Shown here piece after piece: positions 30,518-38,989 of a stretch of 64,000 bases of DNA (within the stretch, counting starts at the first letter, position 1; each line of letters starts with the position of its first letter). This stretch comes from Gallionellales bacterium GWA2_54_124 (GTDB lineage Bacteria; Pseudomonadota; Gammaproteobacteria; Burkholderiales; Gallionellaceae). Position numbers and translations under genes: made by a program. Under the pieces are notes generated by a model that had not been told where the DNA came from, did no database searches, and was given only the letters and a program-made list of their open reading frames with translations. Location: NCBI GenBank assembly GCA_001801025.1, contig MGWO01000003.1, positions 190,201-254,200 of the forward strand, read 5' to 3'.

Positions 30518-31402
30518 ATGTCTGCTCTGCACGAATCCAATTTGACCAGTCTGCCGTTGTTGCATCGCGGCAAGGTGCGCGATCTTTATGAAGTCGATGC
30601 GCAACATTTGCTGATCGTTCAAACCGACCGGCTGTCTGCATTCGACGTGATCCTGGATGATCCGATTCCGGGCAAGGGCGAAGTGCTGACTACCCTGTCG
30701 AATTTCTGGTTTAAAAAATTGGGTCACATTATTCCGAATCATCTCTCTGGCATTGCGCCTGAATCCGTGGTTAAGGGTGAAGCTGAGCAGGCGCAGGTAC
30801 GTGGCCGCTCTTTTGTCACCAAGAAGCTCAAACCGTTGCCGATTGAGGCAATTGTGCGCGGTTATCTGGTCGGTTCCGGCTGGAAAGATTATCAAAAAAC
30901 CGGCACGATCTGCGGACTCGCCCTGCCTGCCGGATTGCGTGAAGCACAGAAGCTACCTGAGCCGCTGTTTACGCCTTCCACTAAGGCTGCAGTCGGTGAC
31001 CATGACGAAAATATTTCGTATGCGCAGGCCGTCGAATTGCTGGGAGAGGCGCGTGCCGCTCAGGTGCGTGATGCCACTGTGGCTTTATATGTGGAAGCGG
31101 CAAATTATGCAGCGAGCCGCGGCATTATCATCGCGGATACCAAGTTTGAGTTCGGCGTGGATGAGGCAGGGACGTTGTATCTGATCGATGAAGCATTGAC
31201 GCCGGACTCTTCGCGTTTCTGGCCTGCTGAATCTTATCAGGTGGGGAGTAATCCACCCAGCTTCGACAAGCAATTCGTGCGTGACTGGCTGGAGTCCTCT
31301 GGCTGGAACAAGCAGGCGCCGGCGCCTCGTGTGCCGCAAGAGGTTCTGCAGAAGACAGCGGACAAGTATAGCGAAGCATTGCAGCGTTTGACGGCTGAAT
31401 GA
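30518..31402 (+). CDS. purC: phosphoribosylaminoimidazole-succinocarboxamide synthase
   Basis: Purine biosynthesis, next step after PurE: joins aspartate to CAIR with ATP. 294 residues, the long form. Motifs seen are [29 protein letters not shown] and SWDK-equivalent C-terminal [12 protein letters not shown], which contain the nucleotide and aspartate sites. CAAGGAAAC precedes the ATG. The stop codon is overlapped by a potential upstream start of the carbonic anhydrase gene. Confidence 0.96.
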   Translation: MSALHESNLTSLPLLHRGKVRDLYEVDAQHLLIVQTDRLSAFDVILDDPIPGKGEVLTTLSNFWFKKLGHIIPNHLSGIAPESVVKGEAEQAQVRGRSFVTKKLKPLPIEAIVRGYLVGSGWKDYQKTGTICGLALPAGLREAQKLPEPLFTPSTKAAVGDHDENISYAQAVELLGEARAAQVRDATVALYVEAANYAASRGIIIADTKFEFGVDEAGTLYLIDEALTPDSSRFWPAESYQVGSNPPSFDKQFVRDWLESSGWNKQAPAPRVPQEVLQKTADKYSEALQRLTAE

Positions 31403-31437
31403 AGGAAGCGCTGACAATGTCTGAGGAGGGTGATGAA

Positions 31438-32112
31438 ATGAATTCGTCTGCCTTAGCTCATCGCGCGAGCGCAGCAGACCGTCGGTGGCCGCAGCCCTTG
31501 ATTGAAGGCTTTTTGCGCTTTCGCGACAATCATTTCCCCAGCGATGATATTGAGTATCTCAGGTTGTTTTCAGAAGGGCAGAAGCCGAAGTTTTTGATTG
31601 TGGGATGCTGCGATTCAAGGGTTGATCCGGCGCTTATTTTCAACTGCGCACCCGGAGAATTGTTTGTCGTGCGCAATGTGGCCAATATCGTGCCGCCCAA
31701 TGAAGCGCGCATCGGCCATCACGGTACGACGGCAGCAATTGAGTATGGTGTTTGCAACTTAGGTGTGGAACACATTGTGGTATTAGGACATGAGCACTGC
31801 GGAGGTATACAGAATCTGCTGCAAACGCGCGGTGCAGGGAACCCGGATTCATTTATCGATGACTGGATGCGGCTGGTTGAATCTGCGCGCGTGAGCGTTG
31901 AGCGAGATTATGTCCATGCAACGGAAGAAGTGCGCGGTCGCGCATGTGAGCAGCGGGCAATTCTGGTTTCTTTGAAAAATTTGCTGACCTTCCCATGGAT
32001 TGCGCAGCGGGTCGCTGAACGTACACTGCGCATACACGGCTGGTACTTCGATATCAAACAGGGCCAGTTGCTCGGCTACAACGATGCGACCGGAGAATTC
32101 GAACCGCTGTAG
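31438..32112 (+). CDS. can: beta-class carbonic anhydrase
   Basis: Interconverts CO2 and bicarbonate. About 224 residues from the ATG at 31438, which has GAGGAGG about seven bases upstream. An ATG at 31417 (after GAAGGAAG) and one at 31399 overlapping purC are alternatives, making the product up to 237 residues. Zinc ligands are C57 and D59 in GCCDSRVDP, H118 and C121 in GHEHCGG, the beta-class signature. In this cluster it likely balances CO2 for RuBisCO and bicarbonate for other carboxylases. The stop codon abuts that of the convergent DUF4124 gene with no gap. Confidence 0.94.
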   Translation: MNSSALAHRASAADRRWPQPLIEGFLRFRDNHFPSDDIEYLRLFSEGQKPKFLIVGCCDSRVDPALIFNCAPGELFVVRNVANIVPPNEARIGHHGTTAAIEYGVCNLGVEHIVVLGHEHCGGIQNLLQTRGAGNPDSFIDDWMRLVESARVSVERDYVHATEEVRGRACEQRAILVSLKNLLTFPWIAQRVAERTLRIHGWYFDIKQGQLLGYNDATGEFEPL

Positions 32113-32715
32113 TTATTTTCCCGTCAGTTCACGAAACCTTGCCTTATCGGCATCGTAACGCATATTGACGGCGGATTTTTCAGTTAGGTATTTTTCCAGA
32201 TCATCTTGCAAGCGGCGATTACGCTCCTGTGCAGATTTGATGTCTTCTTGCAGTGAAACGGGTATTTTTCCGTTCATTTTATTTCTGTTATCCGCGTCCT
32301 TTTGCAGGCCGGCAAGGTTGTTGCCGTTCATTTTGAGCTGTGAATTGATGCTGTTGATCCGGGCGTCAACCTGCTGAAGGCTGCGGGTGCGCGACAACTC
32401 AATTTCCTGAACGCTGCTGTAGGTGTCGGTGAGCGACTTGTCGTGCAGTTTTAGGTCGCGCGCGGCGGTTTCTTCAGCGCTTGTTTTTTGCAGTTCAGCT
32501 TCTTTTGCACGGCGCTCATCCGGCGTGAGCACATCCTTTATGTTCACGGTGCGCCCCGATTTGTTAAGCTCTGCACGATCTTTGCCGGCGTACTCAGGCG
32601 GAATGGTGTCCCCCATGTGAGTGACGCCCTTGTCATCGACCCATTTGTAGGTTTTTGCAAATGCAGGGAGTGAACAGCAGGCTATCAGTGCAAACAGAAT
32701 AATTTTTTTAGTCAT
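32113..32715 (-). CDS. DUF4124 domain exported protein
   Basis: 200 residues from the ATG at 32715 (CGGAG upstream). Signal peptide MTKKIILFALIACCSLPAFA, then the short DUF4124 domain (KTYKWVDDKGVTHMGDTIPPEY, written here as residues 21-42), then about 130 residues of coiled coil rich in E, K, N, Q (LQKTSAEETAARDLKLHDKS onward). Role unknown; DUF4124 proteins are common in betaproteobacteria and often periplasmic. It overlaps the end of pyrE by eight bases, so it is translationally coupled to it. A second, shorter DUF4124 protein lies at 40537. Confidence 0.85.
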   Translation of the reverse strand: MTKKIILFALIACCSLPAFAKTYKWVDDKGVTHMGDTIPPEYAGKDRAELNKSGRTVNIKDVLTPDERRAKEAELQKTSAEETAARDLKLHDKSLTDTYSSVQEIELSRTRSLQQVDARINSINSQLKMNGNNLAGLQKDADNRNKMNGKIPVSLQEDIKSAQERNRRLQDDLEKYLTEKSAVNMRYDADKARFRELTGK

Positions 32716-33355
32716 TTTCAACTCCGAAAAGATCCCGGTAGGCGCGCACCGCATCCAGATTGGCCATCATCTCCGGTTCGTTCTGCAAGAAACCGAGCAG
32801 GTCGTTAAGAGTCGCGATCGCGATCACCGGAATGCCGTAGTTCTCACGCACTTCCTGCACGGCTGATAAATCACCTAAGCCCCGCTCCATGCGATCGAGC
32901 GCGATGACAACAGCACAAGGCTCGGCGCCGGCTGCCCGTATCAGTTCGATGGATTCTCTGACCGAGGTGCCGGCAGAAATCACATCATCGATAATCAGCA
33001 CGCGACCCTGTAGCGTCGCCCCGACGGTTGTGCCGCCTTCGCCGTGGTCTTTGGCTTCCTTGCGGTTGTAGCTGTACGGCACATTGCGACCTTGTTCTGA
33101 CAAGGCGATCGCAGCGCCTGTCGCCAGCGGGATTCCCTTATAGGCCGGGCCGAAAATCATGTCAAACGAAATGTCGGATGCGATGATGGCCTGCGCGTAA
33201 AACTGCGACAGATTGCGCATCGAGTCGCCATCGTTGAACAATCCGGCATTGAAAAAATACGGGGACAGGCGTCCGGCTTTGGTTTGGAATTCGCCGAAGC
33301 GCAGTACTTGTTTTTGGACGGCGAAACGGATGAAATCTTGTCTGAAATTGAACAT
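32708..33355 (-). CDS. pyrE: orotate phosphoribosyltransferase
   Basis: Pyrimidine biosynthesis: makes OMP from orotate and PRPP. 215 residues from the ATG at 33355, close to the 213 of the E. coli enzyme; the frame extends further upstream but without a ribosome site. It has the PRPP-binding VLIIDDVISAGTSVRES and FGPAYKGIPLA, plus the flexible loop with SYNRKEAKDHGEGG. It is divergent from exoA, with a 71-base intergenic region. Confidence 0.96.
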   Translation of the reverse strand: MFNFRQDFIRFAVQKQVLRFGEFQTKAGRLSPYFFNAGLFNDGDSMRNLSQFYAQAIIASDISFDMIFGPAYKGIPLATGAAIALSEQGRNVPYSYNRKEAKDHGEGGTTVGATLQGRVLIIDDVISAGTSVRESIELIRAAGAEPCAVVIALDRMERGLGDLSAVQEVRENYGIPVIAIATLNDLLGFLQNEPEMMANLDAVRAYRDLFGVEND

Positions 33356-33426
33356 GTCGTAGGCACGGGTTGGGAGATCACAGAGATAAACATTATAATC
33401 AAACGCCCTCACACATTGGATATTTC

Positions 33427-34191
33427 ATGCGCATTATCTCTGTCAATTTAAATGGAATACGTTCGGCCAGCAGCAAAGGTTTTTATGAGTGGCTGGCAGG
33501 GCAGGAGGCTGATGTGATCTGTCTTCAGGAGCTCAAAGCGCAGGCCGCCGACATGACGGAACAAATGCTCACGCCGTTGGGGTATCACGGTTATTTTCAT
33601 TACGCGGAAAAAAAGGGCTACAGTGGCGTTGGCATATATTGCCGTGAATTGCCGAAAAACGTGATTGTCGGGCTGGGCATTGAGCAGTTTGATGCTGAGG
33701 GGCGTTACCTTTGCGCGGACTTTGCCGATTACAGCGTGGTGTCGTTGTATTTGCCCTCAGGATCCAGCGGGGAAGAGAGGCAGGGGGTCAAGTTTAGCTT
33801 CATGGAGGCATTTTTGCCGCATTTGCGCGAGCTTCGCGCAAGCGGCCGGGAAGTCATCGTCTGCGGCGACTGGAATATCGCTCATAAAGAGATCGATCTG
33901 AAAAATTGGCGCGGCAACAAGAAAAACTCAGGGTTTTTGCCCGAAGAGCGGGAATGGCTCACCCAGCTATTCGATGAGGTCGGTTTTGTCGATGTGTTCC
34001 GCCGTGTGCATCCAGAGCTGGAAGCCTACACCTGGTGGTCTAATCGCGGTCAGGCCTGGGCCAAAAACGTCGGCTGGCGTATCGACTACCAGATCGCGAC
34101 CCCCGCTATTGCCGGCCGCGCGACATCCGCTTCTATCTACAAGGAGCAGCGCTTTTCCGACCACGCCCCGCTGATCATCGATTATCTTTAA
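33427..34191 (+). CDS. xth: exodeoxyribonuclease III family AP endonuclease
   Basis: DNA repair: cuts abasic sites and trims 3' ends. 254 residues from the ATG at 33427. The exonuclease/endonuclease/phosphatase fold is recognised by ISVNLNGIRSA, the metal-binding glutamate in CLQELKAQ, DWNIAHKEIDLKN, WWSNRGQAWAKNVGWRIDYQ and the catalytic FSDHAPLI. It is divergent from pyrE. The family name ExoA or XthA cannot be settled from the sequence alone. Confidence 0.93.
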   Translation: MRIISVNLNGIRSASSKGFYEWLAGQEADVICLQELKAQAADMTEQMLTPLGYHGYFHYAEKKGYSGVGIYCRELPKNVIVGLGIEQFDAEGRYLCADFADYSVVSLYLPSGSSGEERQGVKFSFMEAFLPHLRELRASGREVIVCGDWNIAHKEIDLKNWRGNKKNSGFLPEEREWLTQLFDEVGFVDVFRRVHPELEAYTWWSNRGQAWAKNVGWRIDYQIATPAIAGRATSASIYKEQRFSDHAPLIIDYL

Positions 34192-34433
34192 CGGCTCCTC
34201 CCGGTCTGAGGCGGTTTGATCTTTGCGTATCCGGGTGTGGGCTGCAATTGCTAGCTCTGCCGAACTGTACATAAGTGCATTAGGCCGAAATATATAGGCT
34301 GTCAGGCATATATGGGCGGCAAAATATTTCACGTATATTCCTCTGGCGTCAACGCTGCTTATCAAAAACGGGTGCTCGAATCAATACGGCTCGCGCGCTG
34401 AGAAATATTCAGATTAGGTGAGAGGAGAATGTT

Positions 34434-34925
34434 GTGAGCTATTCAGGATTTAGCAAAATTTCCCGGCACGACAATCTTTTTCAGGAGCGTGTGCATGATG
34501 CCTACAAGAGTCGGGGTAAATTACACGAGCCTTCGGTGTGTTCAGAGTGCGGTGCGGTCTTTCATGCCGGGCGCTGGCAATGGCTGCAAGCGCCTGCCGA
34601 CGCGCATCAGGAAACCTGCCCTGCCTGTCACCGTATTCGCGATCATTATCCGGCCGGATATCTGAGTCTAAAAGGTTCATTTTTTAGTTCGCATCGTGAT
34701 GAAATCATGCAGTTGTTGCATCACCACGAAAAGCATGAACGTACGGAACATCCGCTCAAGCGGATCATCGCCATTGAAGAAAAACCGGGTGAAACGCTGG
34801 TGAGTACTACCGATATCCATTTGGCGCGGGGTATGGGGGAGGCACTGCATCACGCTTATCAGGGCGAGCTGGAATATCACTATAACCCTGAAGAGAATCT
34901 TTTGTGGGTGAATTGGGCGCATTGA
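34434..34925 (+). CDS. zinc-ribbon-like BCAM0308 family protein
   Basis: 163 residues from a GTG with GAGGAG eight bases upstream. Two pairs of cysteines (CSECGAVFHAGRW near residue 36 and CPACHRIRDHYPAGYL near 63) suggest a zinc ribbon; the C-terminal 80 residues carry several histidines (LLHHHEKHERTEHP). It resembles the small BCAM0308 family of betaproteobacteria, whose function is unknown. A 242-base gap precedes it in which I see no gene; it may contain its promoter. The stop codon lies 20 bases before the OmpA-like gene, so they may be one transcript. Confidence 0.7.
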   Translation: MSYSGFSKISRHDNLFQERVHDAYKSRGKLHEPSVCSECGAVFHAGRWQWLQAPADAHQETCPACHRIRDHYPAGYLSLKGSFFSSHRDEIMQLLHHHEKHERTEHPLKRIIAIEEKPGETLVSTTDIHLARGMGEALHHAYQGELEYHYNPEENLLWVNWAH

Positions 34926-34945
34926 GTATTGCAAGGAGAATAATC

Positions 34946-35599
34946 GTGAAACCTTCTATATGCCTTTTCGGGCTGACAGCAGTCTTCGTATCGTCTCTGG
35001 TTTGTGCTCAGGAAGTTGCGGATAAGTCGGGATATTTAACGGATAGTGCGGGCAATGTGGTCAGAAATTCCTATGGCGATTGCTGGCGTACCGGATATTG
35101 GACGCCTGCGATGGCGATTAGCGAATGCGATCCTGATTTGATAAAGCAGGAAGTCGCCATTGTGCCGCAGCAAAAAGAGATTCCGGTGATCCCGGAAAAA
35201 ATAGTGTCGCCCGCAATCGTGCGGTTGAGTGCCGGGACGCTGTTCGATTTCGACCGTGCGGAAGTGAAGTCCGAAGGCAAGAGTGTGCTGGATGAAGAAA
35301 TTATCACCGGCATGAAACTGCACACGGATACAGGGCCGCTTTTGATTACCGGACATGCGGACCGTATCGGCAGCGAACAGTACAATCAGAATTTGTCTGA
35401 ACGCCGGGCGAATGCGGTCAGAGCTTATCTGGTTGAGCAGGGCGTGGACGCTCAGCGCTTGAGTGTTCAAGGGAAGGGAGAGTCACAACCTGATCCTGCA
35501 GCTAATACCGGTATAATCTGCCGCGGAATGAAGGGTGAGAGACTGATTACCTGTTTGCAGCCTGACCGGCGTGTTATGGTCGAGACTACTGCAAAGTAA
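34946..35599 (+). CDS. OmpA-family peptidoglycan-associated outer-membrane protein
   Basis: 217 residues from the GTG at 34946 (AAGGAG upstream), giving a signal peptide ending in SSLVCA. The short N-terminal part has the betaproteobacterial OmpA signature YGDCWRTGYWTPAMAISECDPDL; the C-terminal half is an OmpA domain (LFDFDRAEVKSEGKSVLDE, TGHADRIGSEQYNQNLSERRA, VEQGV) that binds peptidoglycan. No beta-barrel is present, so it is a periplasmic or outer-membrane-anchored protein. It resembles the OmpA-like proteins common in Nitrosomonadales. The next genes encode two small exported proteins, possibly the same envelope unit. Confidence 0.85.
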   Translation: MKPSICLFGLTAVFVSSLVCAQEVADKSGYLTDSAGNVVRNSYGDCWRTGYWTPAMAISECDPDLIKQEVAIVPQQKEIPVIPEKIVSPAIVRLSAGTLFDFDRAEVKSEGKSVLDEEIITGMKLHTDTGPLLITGHADRIGSEQYNQNLSERRANAVRAYLVEQGVDAQRLSVQGKGESQPDPAANTGIICRGMKGERLITCLQPDRRVMVETTAK

Positions 35600-35697
35600 A
35601 GATGCGGCGCATTAAGACATACAGGATTTTGGTTTATTGACCCGAACATCAGCCGGCCCGCTTGCGCTAAAATGAGACTCTTTACGGAGATTCTCAA

Positions 35698-35886
35698 ATG
35701 AAAGTTGCTGTTTTGTTGATGTTGGTCTGCGGTCTGGCATTTGCCTCGGGTGCGCCCTGGTATAAATGGCAAAATAGCTACGATCAAACCATTATGTGTT
35801 CGCAAAATTCTCCCGGCGATACCTGGCATATCTATCAGGGGCCTTTCATGGAGTCCAATTGCAGACAGCCCGGGAATCCTCAGTAG
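35698..35886 (+). CDS. small exported protein, unknown function
   Basis: 62 residues with a clear signal peptide (MKVAVLLMLVCGLAFAS); the mature part of about 44 residues contains two cysteines that could form a disulphide (TIMCSQNSPG and ESNCRQPGNP) and is rich in W, Y, N and Q. GGAG precedes the ATG. I do not recognise the family. The next gene starts three bases after its stop, so both are co-translated. Confidence 0.65.
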   Translation: MKVAVLLMLVCGLAFASGAPWYKWQNSYDQTIMCSQNSPGDTWHIYQGPFMESNCRQPGNPQ

Positions 35887-35888
35887 GT

Positions 35889-36269
35889 ATGTCTAAATAC
35901 TTACTGGTTTTGCTGCTGGTCTGTACCAGTGCGTCGGCCGCATGGCAGAATCTCGGCGGTGATGTGAATGAGTCGGCTTACGTCGATACCGTTGTTCATC
36001 GCGATCGTGACCGCGTCAAAATGTGGGCGCTGTTTGATCTAAAAGCGGCGCATGCCTTTGGTGATATGGCTTATCTGTCGATGAAAATCCAGCGCGAATA
36101 TCATTGCCGGGACAAAAAATCCCGGATCGTCGCGATGCAGGCTTATGCCAAAAACATGGGTGAGGGCGAATTGATTTACAGCAACAATACGCGTGAAAAA
36201 TGGCAGGCAGTTCAATCCGACAGCGTTGAAGAAATGCTGTGGAATATGGCCTGTAAATCATCCGCGTGA
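35889..36269 (+). CDS. exported protein similar to surface-adhesin E domain
   Basis: 126 residues from the ATG at 35889. A signal peptide (KYLLVLLLVCTSASA) is followed by a compact domain with WQNLGGDVNESAYVDTVVH, VKMWALFDLK and REYHCRDKKSRI, the layout of the surface-adhesin E family first named in Haemophilus protein E. In most proteobacteria these are small periplasmic or surface proteins of unknown function. It follows the 62-residue exported protein by three bases and precedes the methyltransferase-like gene by nine. Confidence 0.65.
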   Translation: MSKYLLVLLLVCTSASAAWQNLGGDVNESAYVDTVVHRDRDRVKMWALFDLKAAHAFGDMAYLSMKIQREYHCRDKKSRIVAMQAYAKNMGEGELIYSNNTREKWQAVQSDSVEEMLWNMACKSSA

Positions 36270-36278
36270 TGTGCTGCC

Positions 36279-37064
36279 GTGCTCAGTGAGTGGCTGACTT
36301 ATCTTACCGCCGACTGTTCTGTATTTGCGCGCGAATCAGGCTATCTGAGGGAATGTATCGGAATTCGTGCGCGTTACCGGCGCTGTAAGAACGCATGGCT
36401 GTCGCATCTGGAAAATAGCCGGTCTGCCTTGCTTGAATCAATCAATTCCTGTCGCAGTTACCGCACCGCGCTGGTGCTGGGTTCCGGCGTGTTGCTGGAC
36501 ATTCCGATAGCGGAACTGGCGGCTCGATTTGAAAGCGTATGGCTGGTCGATCTGGTGCATCTGCCGGAAGTGCGGCGCGCCGTTCGGCGCTATGCAAATG
36601 TGCGCTGCATCGAACACGATGTCACTGGATTTCGGGAGCAGAGGGCGGCGCTTTCGGAGGGGGGATTGGATTTGCCTGATCCCGTGCAGTTTCTTGACGA
36701 GGCCAGTATAGACTGGGTGGCGTCGGTCAATCTGCTGTCCCAGTTGCCCTTATTGCCACAGGATTGGTTGCGGGGGAATTTTCCAGCAATCGATGAACAG
36801 CAGCTTGAGGCGTGGGGCGACAGGATCATGCAGCAGCATCTGGACTATCTTGCCGCCTTTGGTGTGCCGGTTTGTTTGCTGACGGATTATGAGCAAACGA
36901 GTTATCGGCGTAGCGGTGAAATGCTCAGCGTAGTTGATTTTTCAACACGCCTGCGTTTTGCAGGGGTGCTATTAAAGACATGGCGCTGGGATGTCGCGCC
37001 GCCGGGGGAAATTTCCGGGGGCACCGGAAGATTTCACCTGGTTGCATCGATTGCGATAATCTGA
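36279..37064 (+). CDS. putative S-adenosylmethionine-binding protein of unknown function
   Basis: 261 residues from a GTG without a good ribosome site, nine bases after the preceding gene. The sequence TALVLGSGVLLDIPIAELA (near residue 62) followed by VWLVDLVHLPEVRRAVRRYANVRCIEHDVTGF has the glycine-rich loop and acidic strand end of class I methyltransferases. No substrate-specific motif was recognised. The domain beyond residue 150 is helical. This identification is from pattern recognition only; it could also be another Rossmann-fold protein. Confidence 0.5.
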   Translation: MLSEWLTYLTADCSVFARESGYLRECIGIRARYRRCKNAWLSHLENSRSALLESINSCRSYRTALVLGSGVLLDIPIAELAARFESVWLVDLVHLPEVRRAVRRYANVRCIEHDVTGFREQRAALSEGGLDLPDPVQFLDEASIDWVASVNLLSQLPLLPQDWLRGNFPAIDEQQLEAWGDRIMQQHLDYLAAFGVPVCLLTDYEQTSYRRSGEMLSVVDFSTRLRFAGVLLKTWRWDVAPPGEISGGTGRFHLVASIAII

Positions 37065-37066
37065 CT

Positions 37067-37519
37067 TTAGCTTTGCACCCAGGGAAGACCGGCCGCGCGC
37101 CAGCCGTCGACGGTGCTGCGGTGTTCATTTTGATCCTTGTCGCCTTCGAACCCTTGCATCACGTTGTAGCAGTCGCGAAAACCCGACTGCATGGCCGCAA
37201 TTGTCGCCGCGTTGGAGCGTGCGCCGCTGCGGCAGATGAAGAGTACCAGCGCTTCCTTGTCGACTTGCTGCGTCAGGGAAGCGGCGAAATTCGGGTTGGG
37301 CTTCATACCCGGATAGGTCAGCCATTCGATTTCGACTGCATCAGGAATGCGTCCGACCCAGTCCAGTTCAGCGCGGCAGCGCACATCCACCAGTTTTGCG
37401 CCGGGTGCGGATTGCAGTAACTCAAAGGCTTCATCGGGATACAGCGCGCCCTCGTAAGGCAGATTCTGGTCTTTTGCGCGTTGTTGAGCCGCTTGCAGTA
37501 TGGAGGTTATCTTTCCCAT
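37067..37519 (-). CDS. rhodanese-like sulfurtransferase
   Basis: 150 residues with one rhodanese domain: KLVDVRCRAELDWVGRIPDAVEI and the active-site loop FICRSGARSN with catalytic cysteine near residue 95. Rhodaneses carry persulfide sulfur. AAAGGAAG precedes the ATG. It is convergent with the methyltransferase-like gene (two-base gap) and divergent from the cation efflux gene. Substrate unknown. Confidence 0.88.
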   Translation of the reverse strand: MGKITSILQAAQQRAKDQNLPYEGALYPDEAFELLQSAPGAKLVDVRCRAELDWVGRIPDAVEIEWLTYPGMKPNPNFAASLTQQVDKEALVLFICRSGARSNAATIAAMQSGFRDCYNVMQGFEGDKDQNEHRSTVDGWRAAGLPWVQS

Positions 37520-37592
37520 GATGTCGCTTCCTTTAAAATATAGTCGGATATTGGTTTTGGGTATTCTTCAACGAATCGTACACAAATGTTAT

Positions 37593-37607
37593 GCTGTGCA
37601 TCACAGC
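37593..37607. promoter_or_regulatory. short palindrome upstream of the cation efflux gene
   Basis: GCTGTG-CAT-CACAGC is a 6-bp inverted repeat 20 bases before the ATG at 37628. It could be an operator for a metal regulator, but no regulator gene is adjacent and the assignment is a guess. Confidence 0.25.
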
Positions 37608-37627
37608 AGCATACTAGCCCAATCGAA

Positions 37628-38818
37628 ATGAAAAATCACACGCATCATTCGCACACTGAAAAAGAAGCTTTCGAACCTGCACATCCGGAGCGCTATGCCG
37701 CTGCACAAAAAAGCACCTGGGTCAGCATTGTTATCAATCTGCTGCTGACTTTGCTTCAGGTGGTGGGCGGATTTTTCGCGCACTCGCAGGCCTTGATGGC
37801 CGATGGTCTGCACTCGCTGTCGGATTTGCTCTCCGATGTGCTGGTGTTATACGCCAACCGGCACGGCAACCGGCATGCCGATGCGAATCACCCTTACGGA
37901 CATGCGCGGGTTGAGACCGCGGCGACGCTGATACTGGGCGTGTTTTTGGCGGCGTTGGGCGTCGGATTGCTGGTGGCTGCAGCGATGCGCCTGCAGCATC
38001 CTAGCGCTTTGCAGGCGGTGAGCCCGTTAGGTCTGGCGATCGCGGTGTTGGCGCTGCTCGCTAAGGAGGGCATGTTCCGCTATATGCTGGCTGTCGCGAT
38101 GCGGGTGCGTTCGCAAATGCTGGTTGCCAATGCGTGGCATGCGCGTTCGGACGCTGCATCGTCTCTGGTCGTGGTGGTCGGCATTGTCGGGAATATGTTG
38201 GGTTACACCTTTTTGGATCTGGTAGCCGCGGCGGTAGTCGGCGTGATGATTTCGCACATGGGCGGTAAGCTCGCGCTCGAAGCGTTGTCTGAACTTATCG
38301 ATACAGGGCTCGATGCCGAAGAAGTCGAGGCGATCCGCCAGACTTTGCTCAATACGCACGGCGTGCTGGGCTTGCATGATTTGCGTACGCGCAAGATGGC
38401 GGACAACGCGCTGGTCGATGCGCACATTCTGGTTGATCCTAAGATCAGCGTATCCGAAGGACATTACATTGCGGAGCTGGCGCGTCACGCGGTGTTAAAC
38501 AGTCATCATGTGCTGGATGTCATGGTGCATATCGATCCTGAAGACGATATGCACGCGGGTCATAATGCTAAGTTGCCGAGCAGGCCCGTACTGCTGGCGC
38601 AGCTTGCCGAACAGCTCGGCAAGCACGTTGTGCAGGACAGCCGCGTGATATTTCATTATCTGGATGGACAGGTGGATGTGGAGCTTTATTTGACTGCCGG
38701 TGAGCTGAATGACGAACAGGCGAAAAGTTTGCAGGCGCGTTGTGACGTGCTGGTGAACGCCTCGTCCTTGTTTCGTGCCATCCATGTTCACAGCAATCAT
38801 GGTCTCGCGCGCCAATAA
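37628..38818 (+). CDS. cation diffusion facilitator (metal efflux) transporter
   Basis: 396 residues from the ATG at 37628. Residues 35-230 carry the six-helix CDF domain, with ALMADGLHSLSDLLSDVLVL in helix 2 region (metal-binding D and H residues) and ANAWHARSDAASS in helix 5. The cytoplasmic domain extends to the end and is longer than usual, with VHIDPEDDMHAGHNAK and a second ferredoxin-like segment. The N-terminus is histidine-rich (MKNHTHHSHTEKE), probably binding Zn or Fe. Likely exports Fe(II), Zn or similar. In an iron-oxidising lifestyle, iron export would be useful, but the metal cannot be read from the sequence. Confidence 0.85.
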   Translation: MKNHTHHSHTEKEAFEPAHPERYAAAQKSTWVSIVINLLLTLLQVVGGFFAHSQALMADGLHSLSDLLSDVLVLYANRHGNRHADANHPYGHARVETAATLILGVFLAALGVGLLVAAAMRLQHPSALQAVSPLGLAIAVLALLAKEGMFRYMLAVAMRVRSQMLVANAWHARSDAASSLVVVVGIVGNMLGYTFLDLVAAAVVGVMISHMGGKLALEALSELIDTGLDAEEVEAIRQTLLNTHGVLGLHDLRTRKMADNALVDAHILVDPKISVSEGHYIAELARHAVLNSHHVLDVMVHIDPEDDMHAGHNAKLPSRPVLLAQLAEQLGKHVVQDSRVIFHYLDGQVDVELYLTAGELNDEQAKSLQARCDVLVNASSLFRAIHVHSNHGLARQ

Positions 38819-38820
38819 TA

Positions 38821-38859
38821 TGCACCGCTTTGGGGCGTACTTTGCACCCGTTTGGTGCT
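38821..38859. promoter_or_regulatory. two NtrC-type binding sites upstream of glnA
   Basis: TGCACCCGTTTGGTGCT (38843-38859) matches the NtrC palindrome TGCAC-N7-GTGCA except for the last base; TGCACCGCTTTGGGGCG (38821-38837) is a weaker copy. They are 22 bases apart, about two helical turns, as in characterised NtrC enhancers. A TGGCAC (-24-like) element at 38889 follows but without a good GC at -12, so the sigma-54 promoter is uncertain. Confidence 0.7.
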
Positions 38860-38989
38860 ATTTATTTTTGTGTTACGTTGCAGGCTTATGGCACAATGCT
38901 AACTTGATACGCAGACAGGGTAGCTACGCCATCTGCATCTGAAGTTTTTGTTGTAATTCACTGTTTGATTGATACTTTGGGAGAGAGTT

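Noticed and set aside
34192..34433. Gap of 242 bases examined for an RNA gene
   Set aside because: No cloverleaf, terminator or conserved RNA pattern was recognised; it probably holds a promoter.
38889..38904. TGGCAC element as the glnA sigma-54 promoter
   Set aside because: The -12 GC is missing; only the NtrC-type sites are reported with confidence.
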